Shown: positions 7,761 through 17,340 of the stretch, piece by piece
Layout: each line of letters begins with the position of its first letter
Numbering within the stretch: position 1 is the first letter of the stretch
NCBI GenBank assembly: GCA_038734275.1
Contig: JAVYOO010000001.1
Span: forward strand, 186,001 to 250,000
Length of the DNA stretch: 64,000 nucleotides
Source: Archaeoglobaceae archaeon
GTDB taxonomy: Archaea; Halobacteriota; Archaeoglobi; Archaeoglobales; Archaeoglobaceae
Direction of reading: 5' to 3'
Program-made: the position numbers and the translations under genes
Notes under the pieces: generated by a model
What the model saw: only the letters and a program-made list of their open reading frames with translations
What the model was told of the DNA's origin: nothing
The model's database searches: none

Positions 7761-9416
7761 ATGGCTGTGCTTCAGGGAACACCCGTGCTTATACTTAAAG
7801 AGGGGACTCAAAGAACAGTTGGTAGAGATGCACAGAGAATGAACATTACGGCTGCGAGAATAATTGCTGAAGCCGTTAGAAGCACTCTCGGTCCAAAGGG
7901 AATGGATAAAATGCTGGTTGACAGCCTTGGAGATATAACAATCACAAACGACGGAGTCACAATCCTCAAGGAAATGGACGTAGAGCATCCAGCAGCAAAG
8001 ATGGTGATCGAAGTCGCCAAGACTCAGGACAACGAAGTCGGAGATGGAACAACAACTGCAGTGGTTATCGCGGGAGAACTGCTGAAGAAGGCTGAAGAGC
8101 TTCTTGATCAGGAGATTCATCCGACTGTGATTGCAAGGGGATACAGAATGGCTGCAAACAAGGCAATGGAACTGCTTGAAAATATTGCAATCCAGATAAA
8201 TGTTGAAGATGAAGAAATTCTAAAGAAAGTTGCAAAGACTGCAATAACAGGCAAACATGCAGAAGTTGCGGTGGATCATCTTGCAAATCTTGTGGTCAAA
8301 GCTATAAGGAGAGTTGCTGAGAAGACTGAGACAGGTTATAAGGTTGATGAAGACAATATAAAGCTCGAGAAACGCTATGGTGGTAGCGTTAAAGACACCC
8401 AGCTCATTGAAGGCATTGTAATCGACAAAGAAGTAGTTCATCCAGGAATGCCCAAGAGGGTGAAGAACGCAAAGATTGCAGTCCTTAAAGCCTCCTTAGA
8501 AGTAAAAGAGACCGAAACTGACGCAGAAATCCGAATTACTGATCCTGAACAGTTGCAGAGATTCATTGAACAGGAGGAGAAGATGCTCAAAGACATGGTA
8601 GACAAGATTGCAAACGCGGGAGCAAATGTTGTGTTCTGCCAGAAGGGTATAGATGATCTTGCCCAGTATTATCTGGCAAAGGCCGGAATTCTTGCAGTAA
8701 GGAGAGTGAAGCAGAGCGATATAGAAAAGATTGCAAAAGCAACTGGAGCAAAGATTCTCACAGATCTGAGAGAGATAAGCCCGGCAGATCTTGGTGAAGC
8801 TGAGCTTGTCGAGGAGAGAAAGGTTGGCGACGAGAAAATGGTCTTCATTGAGGGTTGCAAGAATCCAAAGGCTGTAACGATATTGATCAGAGGTGGAACC
8901 GAGCACGTTGTGGATGAAGTCGAGAGGAGCATGACCGATGCTGTAAAGGTTACAAAGGCTGCAGTTGAGAGTGGTAAGATCGTTGCTGGTGGTGGAGCAC
9001 CAGAAATGGAGCTAAGCCTTAGACTCAAACAGTGGGCTCCAAGCATTGGCGGTAGAGAACAGCTCGCAATTGAGGCATTTGCAACCGCGCTGGAAGTAAT
9101 TCCAAGGTCTCTTGCAGAAAATGCAGGTTTGGATCCCATTGACATGCTTGTAGAACTTAGAAAATTGCATGAGGCAGGAAAAGTCAGATATGGCGTTGAC
9201 GTATTCAAAGGAAAACCGGCAGATATGTTCGAAGCAGGCGTTGTGGAACCGCTGAAGGTCAAGAAGCAGGCAATCAGCGGTGCTACTGAAGTTGCGATCA
9301 TGATCCTGAGGATTGACGATGTAATTGCATCTAAGGGCACAGAGAGCAAGACGGGCACTGGAGAGAGCAGTAAGAGCGAAGAAGAAGAGGAGTCTGAATC
9401 CTCTTCTGAGGACTGA
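7761..9416 (+). CDS. Thermosome subunit (group II chaperonin)
   Basis: A 551-residue cytosolic ATP-dependent folding machine subunit, of standard length. It shows the equatorial ATP-site motifs [20 protein letters not shown] and GDGTTTAVV, the apical domain in the middle and [10 protein letters not shown] in the returning intermediate/equatorial part. The tail is a glutamate/serine-rich stretch that ends [12 protein letters not shown]. Two or three paralogues usually form a double ring of eight or nine subunits. Only one is in this window. It has its own promoter and a strong ribosome site, in line with high and heat-inducible expression. Confidence 0.98.
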   Translation: MAVLQGTPVLILKEGTQRTVGRDAQRMNITAARIIAEAVRSTLGPKGMDKMLVDSLGDITITNDGVTILKEMDVEHPAAKMVIEVAKTQDNEVGDGTTTAVVIAGELLKKAEELLDQEIHPTVIARGYRMAANKAMELLENIAIQINVEDEEILKKVAKTAITGKHAEVAVDHLANLVVKAIRRVAEKTETGYKVDEDNIKLEKRYGGSVKDTQLIEGIVIDKEVVHPGMPKRVKNAKIAVLKASLEVKETETDAEIRITDPEQLQRFIEQEEKMLKDMVDKIANAGANVVFCQKGIDDLAQYYLAKAGILAVRRVKQSDIEKIAKATGAKILTDLREISPADLGEAELVEERKVGDEKMVFIEGCKNPKAVTILIRGGTEHVVDEVERSMTDAVKVTKAAVESGKIVAGGGAPEMELSLRLKQWAPSIGGREQLAIEAFATALEVIPRSLAENAGLDPIDMLVELRKLHEAGKVRYGVDVFKGKPADMFEAGVVEPLKVKKQAISGATEVAIMILRIDDVIASKGTESKTGTGESSKSEEEEESESSSED

Positions 9417-9446
9417 ACGTTTAAACGACTTTTTTAAAAATTTTTA
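9417..9446. terminator. T-rich convergent terminator region
   Basis: Between the converging thermosome and dITPase genes the sequence GACTTTTTTAAAAATTTTTAT gives T-runs on both strands, which fits archaeal oligo-T termination in both directions. Confidence 0.5.
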
Positions 9447-9986
9447 TCAAATTCCTTTAAGTGTTCTAAAAAACTTTTCGAGTGCTCTTCTTCTGTGAGA
9501 TACCAGATTTTTTTCTTCTCCCATTTCTGCAAACGTTTTATTGCCGTAAAGAAAAATTGGATCAAATCCAAAGCCTTTATCGCCTCTAATTTCTGTCGCT
9601 ATCTCTCCTTCGACAATTCCTTCAAAAGTCATTACTTTTGTCCCGTCAAAGTAAGCAACGACTGCTTTAAAGTATGCTTTTCTGTTTGGAATTCCAGTCA
9701 TTAGCTTTAATATTCCCTTATTGCCGATTGTTTTGAAAACATAGCTTGAATATGGCCCGGGGAATCCATTAAGAGCTTCTATAAAAAGTCCGCTGTCCTC
9801 AATGAAGAAGGGCTCTTTTATCTCTTTTGCAAGCTGTTCTGCACTTCTTTTTGCTATTATCTCAAGTTCTAAACCCTGAGGTTCTTCATACTCCATTTTA
9901 AGCCATTCTATCTCAATTGAAAACTTCTCGGCAAGGCTTTTTGCTTCTCTAAATTTACCTTCGTTTGAAGTTATGAATTTCATCAT
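9447..9986 (-). CDS. XTP/dITP diphosphatase (RdgB/HAM1 family)
   Basis: A 179-residue house-cleaning pyrophosphatase that removes dITP, XTP and other deaminated purine nucleotides. It has the N-terminal [10 protein letters not shown] nucleotide motif, [20 protein letters not shown] in the middle and GFGFDPIF and SHRRRAL near the end, all hallmarks of the family. Length is normal. Two adjacent ATG codons (9986 and 9983) could serve as start. It is convergent with the thermosome gene. Confidence 0.95.
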   Translation of the reverse strand: MMKFITSNEGKFREAKSLAEKFSIEIEWLKMEYEEPQGLELEIIAKRSAEQLAKEIKEPFFIEDSGLFIEALNGFPGPYSSYVFKTIGNKGILKLMTGIPNRKAYFKAVVAYFDGTKVMTFEGIVEGEIATEIRGDKGFGFDPIFLYGNKTFAEMGEEKNLVSHRRRALEKFFRTLKGI

Positions 9987-10078
9987 TACTGCTTCTGAGA
10001 GCAGTTAATAAGTTTTGATCTCTGCGGACAAAATAATTTTATACAGAGATAATCTATATTTTGATAGAGTGATCAGAA

Positions 10079-10804
10079 ATGGTCTCTGTAGACTATGTTG
10101 TAATTGGCGCCGGATACGCAGGACTTCACTGTGCAAAGAAACTCCTTGAAAAGGGATTTGAGATACTTGTATTTGATATGCGTTGCCCTGGTGGGGAACT
10201 CGAGGTTTTTTCAAGGCTTAGTAGCTTTGCGGAGAGATATTCAAAATATATTGAGGAAATAAATGAATTAAAGAAAGAGATAAGTGTTGACTTTGGAACT
10301 GTCATTAAATCAAAGCCCGTGATTGTTAACTCAAAGAATGGGCTTAAACGTTTTGAAGCGAGAAGAGCAATTCTTTGTAGTGGGGCGGTTGATTCAGCAC
10401 CGGTTCGACTAAATGTTTTAAGGAAGAAAATGTCCGGGATTTATACACTTGACCAGTCGCTTCGAATTCTTGCAGAAGATAAAAAACTTGGAGAAAAGAT
10501 TCTGATTGCAGGTAAACGGGAAGCTATTGTTGATTTAATGGAAATGCAACTCGAAGAGATGGGATACGAATTTGATTTTGTTGAGGCAGGGGAGGATCTC
10601 GAAATTATGGGAACAGAAAGAATCAATTCGATTAAGGTAAATGGAGAGGAATACAAATGTGATACGCTCATATTTTACAATGGAAGGGAGCCTTTCAATC
10701 CTTTGAAACTTAAAGGAACACCGGTAGGCAATGTTGCTGTGTGCAGTTATGATTACTCAAAGGTAGAGGAGAACGTAAAGAATTTTCTTGCAAAAATTCA
10801 ATAG
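10079..10804 (+). CDS. FAD/NAD-binding oxidoreductase-like protein
   Basis: A 241-residue protein opening with a Rossmann dinucleotide-binding motif (VVIGAGYAGLHCAKKL, VFDMR) and a CPGGE segment soon after. The middle (LCSGAVDSAPVR; LRILAEDKKLGEKILIAG) resembles small thioredoxin-reductase or nitrite-reductase-like flavoproteins. It is shorter than typical two-domain enzymes and lacks a clear C-terminal GD FAD motif, so the exact reaction is unknown. TTTTATAC at 10037-10044 may be its promoter. It precedes the beta-oxidation fusion gene by about 60 bases on the same strand, so a link to fatty-acid oxidation is possible but only by position. Confidence 0.7.
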   Translation: MVSVDYVVIGAGYAGLHCAKKLLEKGFEILVFDMRCPGGELEVFSRLSSFAERYSKYIEEINELKKEISVDFGTVIKSKPVIVNSKNGLKRFEARRAILCSGAVDSAPVRLNVLRKKMSGIYTLDQSLRILAEDKKLGEKILIAGKREAIVDLMEMQLEEMGYEFDFVEAGEDLEIMGTERINSIKVNGEEYKCDTLIFYNGREPFNPLKLKGTPVGNVAVCSYDYSKVEENVKNFLAKIQ

Positions 10805-10862
10805 GATTGATAGGAATAGAAAGATTTTTTAATTGACTTATTGGTTTCATATCGGTGGTAGG

Positions 10863-12815
10863 ATGGAAATCAAAAAGATAGCTGTTCTTGGTGCAGGGGA
10901 CATGGGCCACGGAATTGCTGAAGTTAGCGCAATAGCAGGCTATGAAGTGTGGATGAGGGACATAAAGAAAGAGTTCATCGATAGAGGGATGGAAAGAATT
11001 AAACAGAGCCTCGCAAAACTCCAAGAGAAGGGCAAGATTGAAAGTGCAGAAAGCGTTTTGGCAAGAATTCATCCTACCCTGGATCTGGCTGAAGCGGTAA
11101 GAGATGCAGATCTTGTGATCGAAGCTGTTCCAGAGGTCTTTGAGATCAAAACACAGGTTTTCGCTGAATGCGACAAACTTGCAAAGCCAGAGTGCATATT
11201 TGCGAGCAACACTTCAACAATGAGGATAACGGACCTTGCAAAAGCCACAAAGAGGGAGGACAAGTTCATAGGACTTCACTTCTTTAACCCGGTAGTTCTA
11301 ATGAAACTTGTTGAAGTCATAAAAGGAGAGAAGACAAGTGATGAAACTGTAAAAATCTGCGTGGAATATGTTAAGAAAATTGGAAAGGAGCCTGTGATTG
11401 TCCGCAAAGACGTTCCGGGCTTCATAGTAAACAGGGTTCAAGCTCCTGCTGGAGCGTTGTTGATGTCAATTATCGAAAAAGGAATCGCTACACCGGAGGA
11501 AGTTGACGCTGCAGTTAAGAGAATGGGTCTGCCAATGGGTCCATTCGAATTGATGGACTTCACCGGTGTCGATGTGTTCTATCATGCAAGCAAGTATTAT
11601 GCGAGGACTATCAGCCCCGATTATGAGCCACCAAAAATCCTCGAAGAGATGGTAAAAGCTAACAAACTTGGAAAGAAGACTGGAGTAGGCTGGTATGACT
11701 GGAGTAAGGGTAGGCCAGAGATAGATTTGAGCAAGGCAACTGATAAGATCAGCCCACTCGACTTTACAATGGTTGAGATAAATGAGGCTGTTAAGCTGGT
11801 CGAGATGGGTGTTGCAGACCCAGAAGATATTGATAAAGCCATGAAATTGGGTTTAAATCGTCCATTTGGACCATTTGAGCTGGTTAAATCGCTTGATGAG
11901 GATCAGCTGTTAAATAGGCTAAATGAGCTTGCAAACATGTTTGGGAAGAAAATATTTGAGCCTGCACAAACAATAAAAGAGAAGAGGGTGAAGCAGATGG
12001 TGGAGAAAGAAGAAAAAACTGAGCAGGTTGGGGAGTTTAAGACGATAAAAATAGAGAGACTCGGAGACGGAATAACGAAGCTGATATTGAACAGACCGGA
12101 GCGATTGAATACGATTTCAGTTGAACTATTGGAAGAACTTGATAAGGCAATCTCCATGCTCTGGAACGATGAGCAGACAAGAGTAATCATCTTAACGGGT
12201 GCCGGAACAAAGGCATTCTCTGCTGGAGCGGATTTGTCGTCTCCGATATTCCATCCGTTCGACTTCGTGGAGCACAACAGAAAAGGCGAAAGAATATTCA
12301 GAAAGCTTGGAGAAATTCCAAAGCCTGTAATTGCTGCAATCAATGGCTATGCACTTGGTGGTGGATTTGAAATTGCAATGAACTGCGATATCAGGCTTGC
12401 AAAGAGATCCGCAATTCTTGGATTGCCTGAAGTGGGACTGGGCATAATCCCCGGATGGAGCGGGACTCAGAGACTGGCGAAGCTTGTAGGAATCAGCAGG
12501 GCAATGCAGTTGGCTTTAACTGGTGAGAGGATCACGGCTGAAGAAGCTGAAAGATGGGGCATCGTAAACAAAGTCTTCGATGATGATAAGTTCGAAGAAG
12601 AAGTTCTGAAGTATGCTAAGAACATTGTCGAGAGATGTGCTCCGATTTCGATGGCACTCATAAAGAGGCTCATCAACAAGGGTGCTGAAGTCCCAATGGA
12701 TGTGGGTATGGAATGGGAGTGCACAGCCTGCGGTGTTGCATTTGCAACGGATGACATGAAAGAGGGTATATCTGCGTTCTTCAGCAAAGAAAAGCCAAAG
12801 TTCAAGGGTAGATAA
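10863..12815 (+). CDS. 3-hydroxyacyl-CoA dehydrogenase / enoyl-CoA hydratase fusion
   Basis: A 650-residue bifunctional enzyme. Residues 1-390 form 3-hydroxyacyl-CoA dehydrogenase, with the NAD motif VLGAGDMGHGIAE, ASNTST, LHFFNPV and two C-terminal helical repeats with GLPMGPFELMD and GLNRPFGPFEL. Residues about 400-650 form a crotonase domain with the oxyanion-hole segments AFSAGADLS and GYALGGGFEIA and the catalytic glutamates in the FEIA and LPEVGLGIIPG regions. Order and size match archaeal crotonyl-CoA hydratase/3-hydroxybutyryl-CoA dehydrogenase proteins. It should perform two steps of fatty-acid beta-oxidation or the reverse. ATG 10863, preceded by GGTGG, is chosen over an upstream in-frame ATG at 10833. 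Confidence 0.95.
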   Translation: MEIKKIAVLGAGDMGHGIAEVSAIAGYEVWMRDIKKEFIDRGMERIKQSLAKLQEKGKIESAESVLARIHPTLDLAEAVRDADLVIEAVPEVFEIKTQVFAECDKLAKPECIFASNTSTMRITDLAKATKREDKFIGLHFFNPVVLMKLVEVIKGEKTSDETVKICVEYVKKIGKEPVIVRKDVPGFIVNRVQAPAGALLMSIIEKGIATPEEVDAAVKRMGLPMGPFELMDFTGVDVFYHASKYYARTISPDYEPPKILEEMVKANKLGKKTGVGWYDWSKGRPEIDLSKATDKISPLDFTMVEINEAVKLVEMGVADPEDIDKAMKLGLNRPFGPFELVKSLDEDQLLNRLNELANMFGKKIFEPAQTIKEKRVKQMVEKEEKTEQVGEFKTIKIERLGDGITKLILNRPERLNTISVELLEELDKAISMLWNDEQTRVIILTGAGTKAFSAGADLSSPIFHPFDFVEHNRKGERIFRKLGEIPKPVIAAINGYALGGGFEIAMNCDIRLAKRSAILGLPEVGLGIIPGWSGTQRLAKLVGISRAMQLALTGERITAEEAERWGIVNKVFDDDKFEEEVLKYAKNIVERCAPISMALIKRLINKGAEVPMDVGMEWECTACGVAFATDDMKEGISAFFSKEKPKFKGR

Positions 12816-12826
12816 ATTTTAATTTT

Positions 12827-13204
12827 TTATTTTATTATATCTACAAAAACTTTTTCTCCCTCTTTTACCCTCTTCAATCTGCTGGAGTCTTCGAGAATTT
12901 TGCCTATCACGTTTACAGCACTTGCAGGACGGATTTTATCATCGCTAATTGGAGTTTTTCCAAAGAACAAACAAATTGCTTTTCCGGGGATCCAATAAGC
13001 CACATCACCAACTTCCACTATTTCTCTGCTGTTTTCTGCAACTTTACACTCAATCCCGGTTTCAAAGTAGATCTCATCCCCCCACCGATGTGCGAACGCT
13101 ACAAGGGGTAGAACCTTGGCTATTGCTTTGATTGTTTCCGGAGCCAAACCTTCGTAGAGCTCTGCAGTGCATTCCACACTTTCAAACCTGAATCTAAGTT
13201 TCAT
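12827..13204 (-). CDS. Cyclophilin-like fold protein (Cyclophil_like family)
   Basis: A 125-residue protein of the small family typified by Thermotoga TM1367. The diagnostic run is GDVAYWIPGKAICLFFGKTPISD near residues 67-90, together with HRWGDEIYFET. The fold resembles cyclophilin, but prolyl isomerase activity is not established for the family. It is convergent with the beta-oxidation fusion gene and lies downstream of the flavoprotein gene on the same strand. Function unknown. Confidence 0.8.
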   Translation of the reverse strand: MKLRFRFESVECTAELYEGLAPETIKAIAKVLPLVAFAHRWGDEIYFETGIECKVAENSREIVEVGDVAYWIPGKAICLFFGKTPISDDKIRPASAVNVIGKILEDSSRLKRVKEGEKVFVDIIK

Positions 13205-13227
13205 ATCTCAAGTTAAAACCCAGGTTT

Positions 13228-14451
13228 TTATGATTTTTCAAACCCAAAATCCTTCTTTATCTGTTCTGCAACTTCTTTTCCTGCTTTAAGGCTTCCATTC
13301 ATGCTTCTTTCTGGATAGTTTGGTTTTGAAGTCATTCCAGCTATGTAAAATCCATCGTAAACCCTATATGGAGTAATTTTCCTGATAAAGCCTTTTTCGT
13401 AAATGGGAGAGCTGTATTTCGCTTTGAATACTCTGATCCAATTGACGTCTCTTTCTGTGATTCCAAATCTTCTTAAGTCCCCAAAAAATAGTTTCTGAAT
13501 TTCAGAATCCGATTTAGTAAAGAGCCAGCCATCTGGTGTGGAATAGCTTGCCAAATAGATTAGATTTTCACCATAATCTTCAAATGGCATGAAGTTGGTG
13601 TGTTCAATTATTGCCCCAAAATTAGCCTTATCGACGTTAACCCAATAAATATCCGAGAGACTCCTTTTCAAAGACAATAATGCGCAAACAGAGCTCTGAT
13701 AACTTATTTCTGACAATCCAAACTTTTTTGTAAACTCACCAAGCTCTGGGAGTGGTGCAGTAAAAATAACTGCATCAAAATCTTCACCATTCACATTCCA
13801 TTTGCTTTCGAGCTTTATTTTACTCGCTTCCGTCACGATTTCCAAATCCTCAGTCATTTTTTCTATAAGCTGATAGAATCCATGTCTTAGATAGCCAATT
13901 TCTTCTCCTTTGAGCTTTCTGTTACTCCTTATAGCAACTCTTGCAAGAAGCCATGCGTAGCTCACTTTTTCAGCATTATCTCCAAACTTGGCTTTTAGCA
14001 TAGGCATAAAAAAATTATTTAAAAGATTAGCACTAAATTTCTTCTTTAGAGCTGAGATAACTGAAATGTCGTCAAAATCCTCATAATTTAGTTTTTTACT
14101 CCTCATTGTGAACATTGCAAGCCTGAGCTTGTCCAAGAGAGACATATGAGGATATTTCAGGATCTCAAGAGGGGTGCTGAGCGAATAAATTCGGTCATGA
14201 ACAGCAAAACCGACCTTTACAGTCTTCCATGTGAGCTTTGAACTTAGTCCGAGTTTTTTTATTACTCTCAAAAGCTCCGAATCGGATCTAAAAAGGTGGT
14301 GGTAAAACTTCTCAATACAGTAACCATTACAAAAACTCGATAAAAGTCCCCCAATTTCATTTTTTTCAAAAACTTTGATTTTTGCATACTCCTTTAGCTC
14401 GTTTGCAACTCTTAAGCCTGTAAGCCCAGCGCCAATTACTGCTATTTTCAT
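13228..14451 (-). CDS. FAD-dependent amine oxidase / protoporphyrinogen oxidase-like protein
   Basis: A 407-residue flavoprotein beginning with the FAD Rossmann motif IAVIGAGLTGLRVANEL and a second motif FEKNEIGGLLSS. YCIEKFYHHLF near residue 48 is typical of archaeal and bacterial NAD(P)/FAD oxidoreductases annotated as amine oxidase, phytoene-desaturase or protoporphyrinogen-oxidase-like. The C terminus GFYIAGMTSKPNYPERSMNGSLKAGKEVA is the usual FAD-closing segment. Its substrate cannot be named. The start is placed at 14451 because CTTTTAAATT (14471-14480 on this strand) predicts transcription starting there, giving a leaderless mRNA. Confidence 0.8.
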   Translation of the reverse strand: MKIAVIGAGLTGLRVANELKEYAKIKVFEKNEIGGLLSSFCNGYCIEKFYHHLFRSDSELLRVIKKLGLSSKLTWKTVKVGFAVHDRIYSLSTPLEILKYPHMSLLDKLRLAMFTMRSKKLNYEDFDDISVISALKKKFSANLLNNFFMPMLKAKFGDNAEKVSYAWLLARVAIRSNRKLKGEEIGYLRHGFYQLIEKMTEDLEIVTEASKIKLESKWNVNGEDFDAVIFTAPLPELGEFTKKFGLSEISYQSSVCALLSLKRSLSDIYWVNVDKANFGAIIEHTNFMPFEDYGENLIYLASYSTPDGWLFTKSDSEIQKLFFGDLRRFGITERDVNWIRVFKAKYSSPIYEKGFIRKITPYRVYDGFYIAGMTSKPNYPERSMNGSLKAGKEVAEQIKKDFGFEKS

Positions 14452-14549
14452 GAAACTCATGTAGCGGGATAATTTAAAAGATTTTCAGCAGAGATTTGCT
14501 ATAAACTGCACCGATACAATTAAATTATCTGAAAACAGTTAAAATTAAA

Positions 14550-14564
14550 TACCAGGAGCTGGTA
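14550..14564. promoter_or_regulatory. Inverted repeat TACCAG-GAG-CTGGTA before the RecA-like gene
   Basis: A perfect 6-base inverted repeat with a three-base centre, 20 bases ahead of ATG 14584. It could be an operator, or a hairpin that masks the GGAG in its centre. Nothing else of note lies between the two divergent genes here. Confidence 0.35.
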
Positions 14565-14583
14565 TGATATAATAGTGATAGTA

Positions 14584-15297
14584 ATGATGGAGCAGAAGTT
14601 ACTCCTCAAAAAGAATGCTGTTCCAACAGGTATAGCTCTTCTGGATAAGAGATTAGATGGCGGGTTACCCGCTGGAAGCTTTGTGTGTCTTTACGCAGAC
14701 CCAATTGCGATGCCTGAAGCTTTTCTTTATCAATTTGCTTCTGTTAACAATAGTATATATCTCACAACGAATCGCCCGGCCAAATTTATCCTCAGAGATA
14801 TGCAGTTGATGAGACTTGACACTAAAAATGTTCGCTTTATAGATGTTTTCTCGCAATACTACCTTAACGAGTATGGACAGTTCATAGTGGAGGACAGATA
14901 TAGAAACAAGGAAATTTTCGACTTCGTTTCTGAAAGTCTGAATCATGGTAGCGATAAGAATGCCGCAATAATAGTGGACTCCATATCTTTTTTCCTGAAT
15001 TTGGATGTTGAGTGGGGATTAAAGGACTGGTTGCTTAACAAGCTCTACACGATATCAAAGGATTCAGAAAAAGTCGTCTATGTTTACCTTATAAAAAATG
15101 TGCATCCTCTTCCCGTGGTTTACAAGGTGTTGGACCTTTCTGATGTCGTCATAAATGTTGAATCGGAGAGGATTGGAGAAAGGATAGTTTCCAAATTTGC
15201 GTTACCAAAGATAAGAGGCGGAAAACCGATAAACGAGTTCTTCAGATTTTACGTGGAAGAAGGTGTTCAGGTGGACACATCGAGAGATATCGCCTGA
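14584..15297 (+). CDS. RecA/KaiC superfamily protein with degenerate nucleotide site
   Basis: A 237-residue protein with the general layout of the archaeal RAD55/KaiC-like family: GIALLDKRLDGGLPAGSF at the N terminus, then a P-loop position that reads ADPIAMPEAF and lacks the GxxGxGKT residues, and a hydrophobic Walker B strand AAIIVDSISFFL near residue 130. Archaeoglobus genomes hold many such proteins, some labelled HTR-like. The missing Walker A lysine implies no normal ATP hydrolysis, so a regulatory or partner role is likely. It precedes an ABC exporter operon on the same strand by about 40 bases. Confidence 0.75.
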   Translation: MMEQKLLLKKNAVPTGIALLDKRLDGGLPAGSFVCLYADPIAMPEAFLYQFASVNNSIYLTTNRPAKFILRDMQLMRLDTKNVRFIDVFSQYYLNEYGQFIVEDRYRNKEIFDFVSESLNHGSDKNAAIIVDSISFFLNLDVEWGLKDWLLNKLYTISKDSEKVVYVYLIKNVHPLPVVYKVLDLSDVVINVESERIGERIVSKFALPKIRGGKPINEFFRFYVEEGVQVDTSRDIA

Positions 15298-15334
15298 TTG
15301 CAAAAAATTTAAACCCTTTTCGCAATTTTTTGAT

Positions 15335-16243
15335 GTGCATGCGATTGTATGCGAGGACGTGTGGATGGTATATCGATCATTGTTCTCCGAGAAAATTGCG
15401 CTGAGTGGGATTAATCTTAAAATTCCAAAAAATAGGATTTTTGGTCTTCTTGGTCCAAATGGCGCTGGTAAAACAACGTTGATATCTTTAATGGCTACTC
15501 TGCTTAGACAAACAAGGGGAAGAATTGAGGTTCTCGGATACGACACAGTAAAGGATTTCAAAGAAATAAGAAAGAGAATCAATGTTGCAAGTGGAAATCC
15601 AAACCTTATTTGGAGTCTTACGGTTTACGAGAATTTGAGGTATTATTCACTTTTATATGGCTTGAATGATAAAAAAGCAATTGAGCAACTGATTAAAGAA
15701 TTTGAGCTTGAGGAGTTTAGGAATGTGGAATTCAACAGGCTCTCAACGGGAAACAAGCAAAAATTGATTTTAGCAAGAGCTTTTGTGAATGATCCTGAGC
15801 TTGTTTTTCTTGACGAGCCAACAAAGGGACTTGACCCGCCTGTAGCAAAGAGGCTAAGAGAAAAAATACAATCTCTGCAAAGAGACCTTGGGATAACAAT
15901 TGTTTTAACAACGCATTACATGTCCGAAGCGGAAATGCTTTGCGATCGAATTGCTTTCATAAATAGGGGAAAAATTGTTGCTGAGGGAACCAAGGAGGAG
16001 CTTAAAAGAATGCTGAAAATGAAGGACAAAATAACGATAGAAGTCGATGCAAAAGTGCCCGAGATAAAGCTTGACGGTGTTTTCATGGTTGAAAGGGATG
16101 GAAATCTAATCTCTTTCTATGTTGATTCTGCTGAAAGCAGACTCTGGGATATTGCAAGCGAGGTTGCTAAGTTTGGCAGGATAAAGAACATATCAGTAAA
16201 GGAAGTCGATCTTGAGGATGTCTTCAATGAACTTGCGAAATGA
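15335..16243 (+). CDS. ABC transporter ATP-binding protein (ABC-2 exporter type)
   Basis: A 302-residue ATPase with Walker A LLGPNGAGKTTL, signature LSTGNKQKLILARA, Walker B LVFLDEPTKGLDP and switch histidine VLTTHYMSE, followed by a C-terminal regulatory tail of about 80 residues. The full frame extends upstream, but a TTTAAA box at 15308-15313 predicts transcription starting near 15335, and the in-frame GTG there gives a leaderless start 12 residues ahead of the usual VYRSLFSEKIAL opening. It works with the permease encoded next. The cargo is unknown; drugs, lipids or peptides are typical. Confidence 0.9.
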   Translation: MHAIVCEDVWMVYRSLFSEKIALSGINLKIPKNRIFGLLGPNGAGKTTLISLMATLLRQTRGRIEVLGYDTVKDFKEIRKRINVASGNPNLIWSLTVYENLRYYSLLYGLNDKKAIEQLIKEFELEEFRNVEFNRLSTGNKQKLILARAFVNDPELVFLDEPTKGLDPPVAKRLREKIQSLQRDLGITIVLTTHYMSEAEMLCDRIAFINRGKIVAEGTKEELKRMLKMKDKITIEVDAKVPEIKLDGVFMVERDGNLISFYVDSAESRLWDIASEVAKFGRIKNISVKEVDLEDVFNELAK

Positions 16244-17018
16244 AATTTACAAGACTTTGGGATTTACATATCGAAACTTTATAATAACCAAACGGAATTT
16301 CTTTACTCTCTTTGAGACTTTATTCTGGCCAGTAATAGGCTTGCTGTCCGTAGGATTAATGGGTGCCTACCTGAACCTTGAAGAGAATTACTTGGCATTC
16401 ATTCTGATTGGTGCAGTAACGCTTAGCGTTCTTCAGGTTTCACAGCTTGATGTGGCCTATGTTCTTCTTTTTGACATATGGAGCAAAAGTCTGCGTTATA
16501 CCTTCGTTACACCAATATCGATCTTTAACATGTTATTTGGTGCTTGGCTATTCGGAGTTCTGAGAGGATTTATTGCATTTCTGATACTCGTTATTTGTAG
16601 CGAATTGCTTTTTGGTCTTAACTTGCTAATCCAGCCAGCAGGAGTTCTTTTATTCCTTTTTGGGATCTTTTTGAGTGCGATGATTATCGGGACTTTAACC
16701 TGCTCCTTACTTTTGATATTTGGTTATAGAGCAGAGGTAGCTGCATGGACTTTAACGGCAATCTTCATGCTTCTCTGCGGAATTTACTATCCAGTAGCTT
16801 TGTTGCCTCCCGGAGTGCGAGAAGTAGCCTACATGATCCCACTTACGCATTTCTTGGAGTTTTATAGAAGCTTTTACAACTTTCCACCGAGTTCAAGCAG
16901 TCCAGCATTTTTTGGTTTTCTCCTAAGTTTCTTGCTTCTGTTCTTCCTGTTTTTAGTCCTCGTCTGGGCATTGGATAGGGCAAGAAGAAGAGGGACAATT
17001 ACGCAGTTTTCTGAATGA
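16227..17018 (+). CDS. ABC-2 type transporter permease
   Basis: A 263-residue integral membrane protein with about six helices, the second half showing the ABC-2 signature region with YYPVALLPPGVREVAYMIPLTHFLE. Its ATG at 16227 lies inside the last codons of the ATPase gene (17-base overlap), so the two are translationally coupled and form one exporter. A more upstream in-frame start would only lengthen the overlap. Substrate unknown. Confidence 0.88.
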   Translation: MNLRNEIYKTLGFTYRNFIITKRNFFTLFETLFWPVIGLLSVGLMGAYLNLEENYLAFILIGAVTLSVLQVSQLDVAYVLLFDIWSKSLRYTFVTPISIFNMLFGAWLFGVLRGFIAFLILVICSELLFGLNLLIQPAGVLLFLFGIFLSAMIIGTLTCSLLLIFGYRAEVAAWTLTAIFMLLCGIYYPVALLPPGVREVAYMIPLTHFLEFYRSFYNFPPSSSSPAFFGFLLSFLLLFFLFLVLVWALDRARRRGTITQFSE

Positions 17019-17064
17019 ATGATTTCAGGATAAATCTTTTAAGATAAAAAGAAACTTTTAGTTT

Positions 17065-17340
17065 ATGAAGGAGAAGAGATGTGCTAACTGTAACAAATGG
17101 TCGCCGCACAGTTTTTACTCTTTTGTTGGTTACTGCTACGAAAAGAAAGAAATGAGTCTCTTCGAGTCTTTTTGTGGACTCTTCGTTGAGCTTAAACTTG
17201 AAGAGGGATTCTATTGGTGTAAGACTTGTAGGAGCATCGTTGAGTTTGAAGACGTTAAAGAGCACATAAGCAAGGAACACAGCATTTTCAGGAAGACATT
17301 CCTTGATCAGGACTACAGAGAGGAAATCTATGAAGGTTGA
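17065..17340 (+). CDS. Small zinc-finger-like protein
   Basis: A 91-residue protein with Cys-x-x-Cys at CANC (residue 6), further cysteines in GYCYE and SFCG, a second pair CKTC (residue 52) and EHISKEHS, where His-x4-His follows. The pattern suggests one or two zinc sites, the latter like a C2H2 finger. I know no named family. CTTTTAAGAT at 17036-17045 lies about 25 bases ahead of ATG 17065, so it probably starts a leaderless transcript. It overlaps the oxidoreductase alpha gene by 11 bases and so heads that operon; regulation or assembly of the enzyme is a guess from position. Confidence 0.7.
   Translation: MKEKRCANCNKWSPHSFYSFVGYCYEKKEMSLFESFCGLFVELKLEEGFYWCKTCRSIVEFEDVKEHISKEHSIFRKTFLDQDYREEIYEG

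Noticed and set aside
8669-9358. Long open frame on the minus strand inside the thermosome gene
   Set aside because: It lies wholly opposite a highly conserved gene, is rich in serine and threonine as expected from antisense of that code, and has no family likeness.
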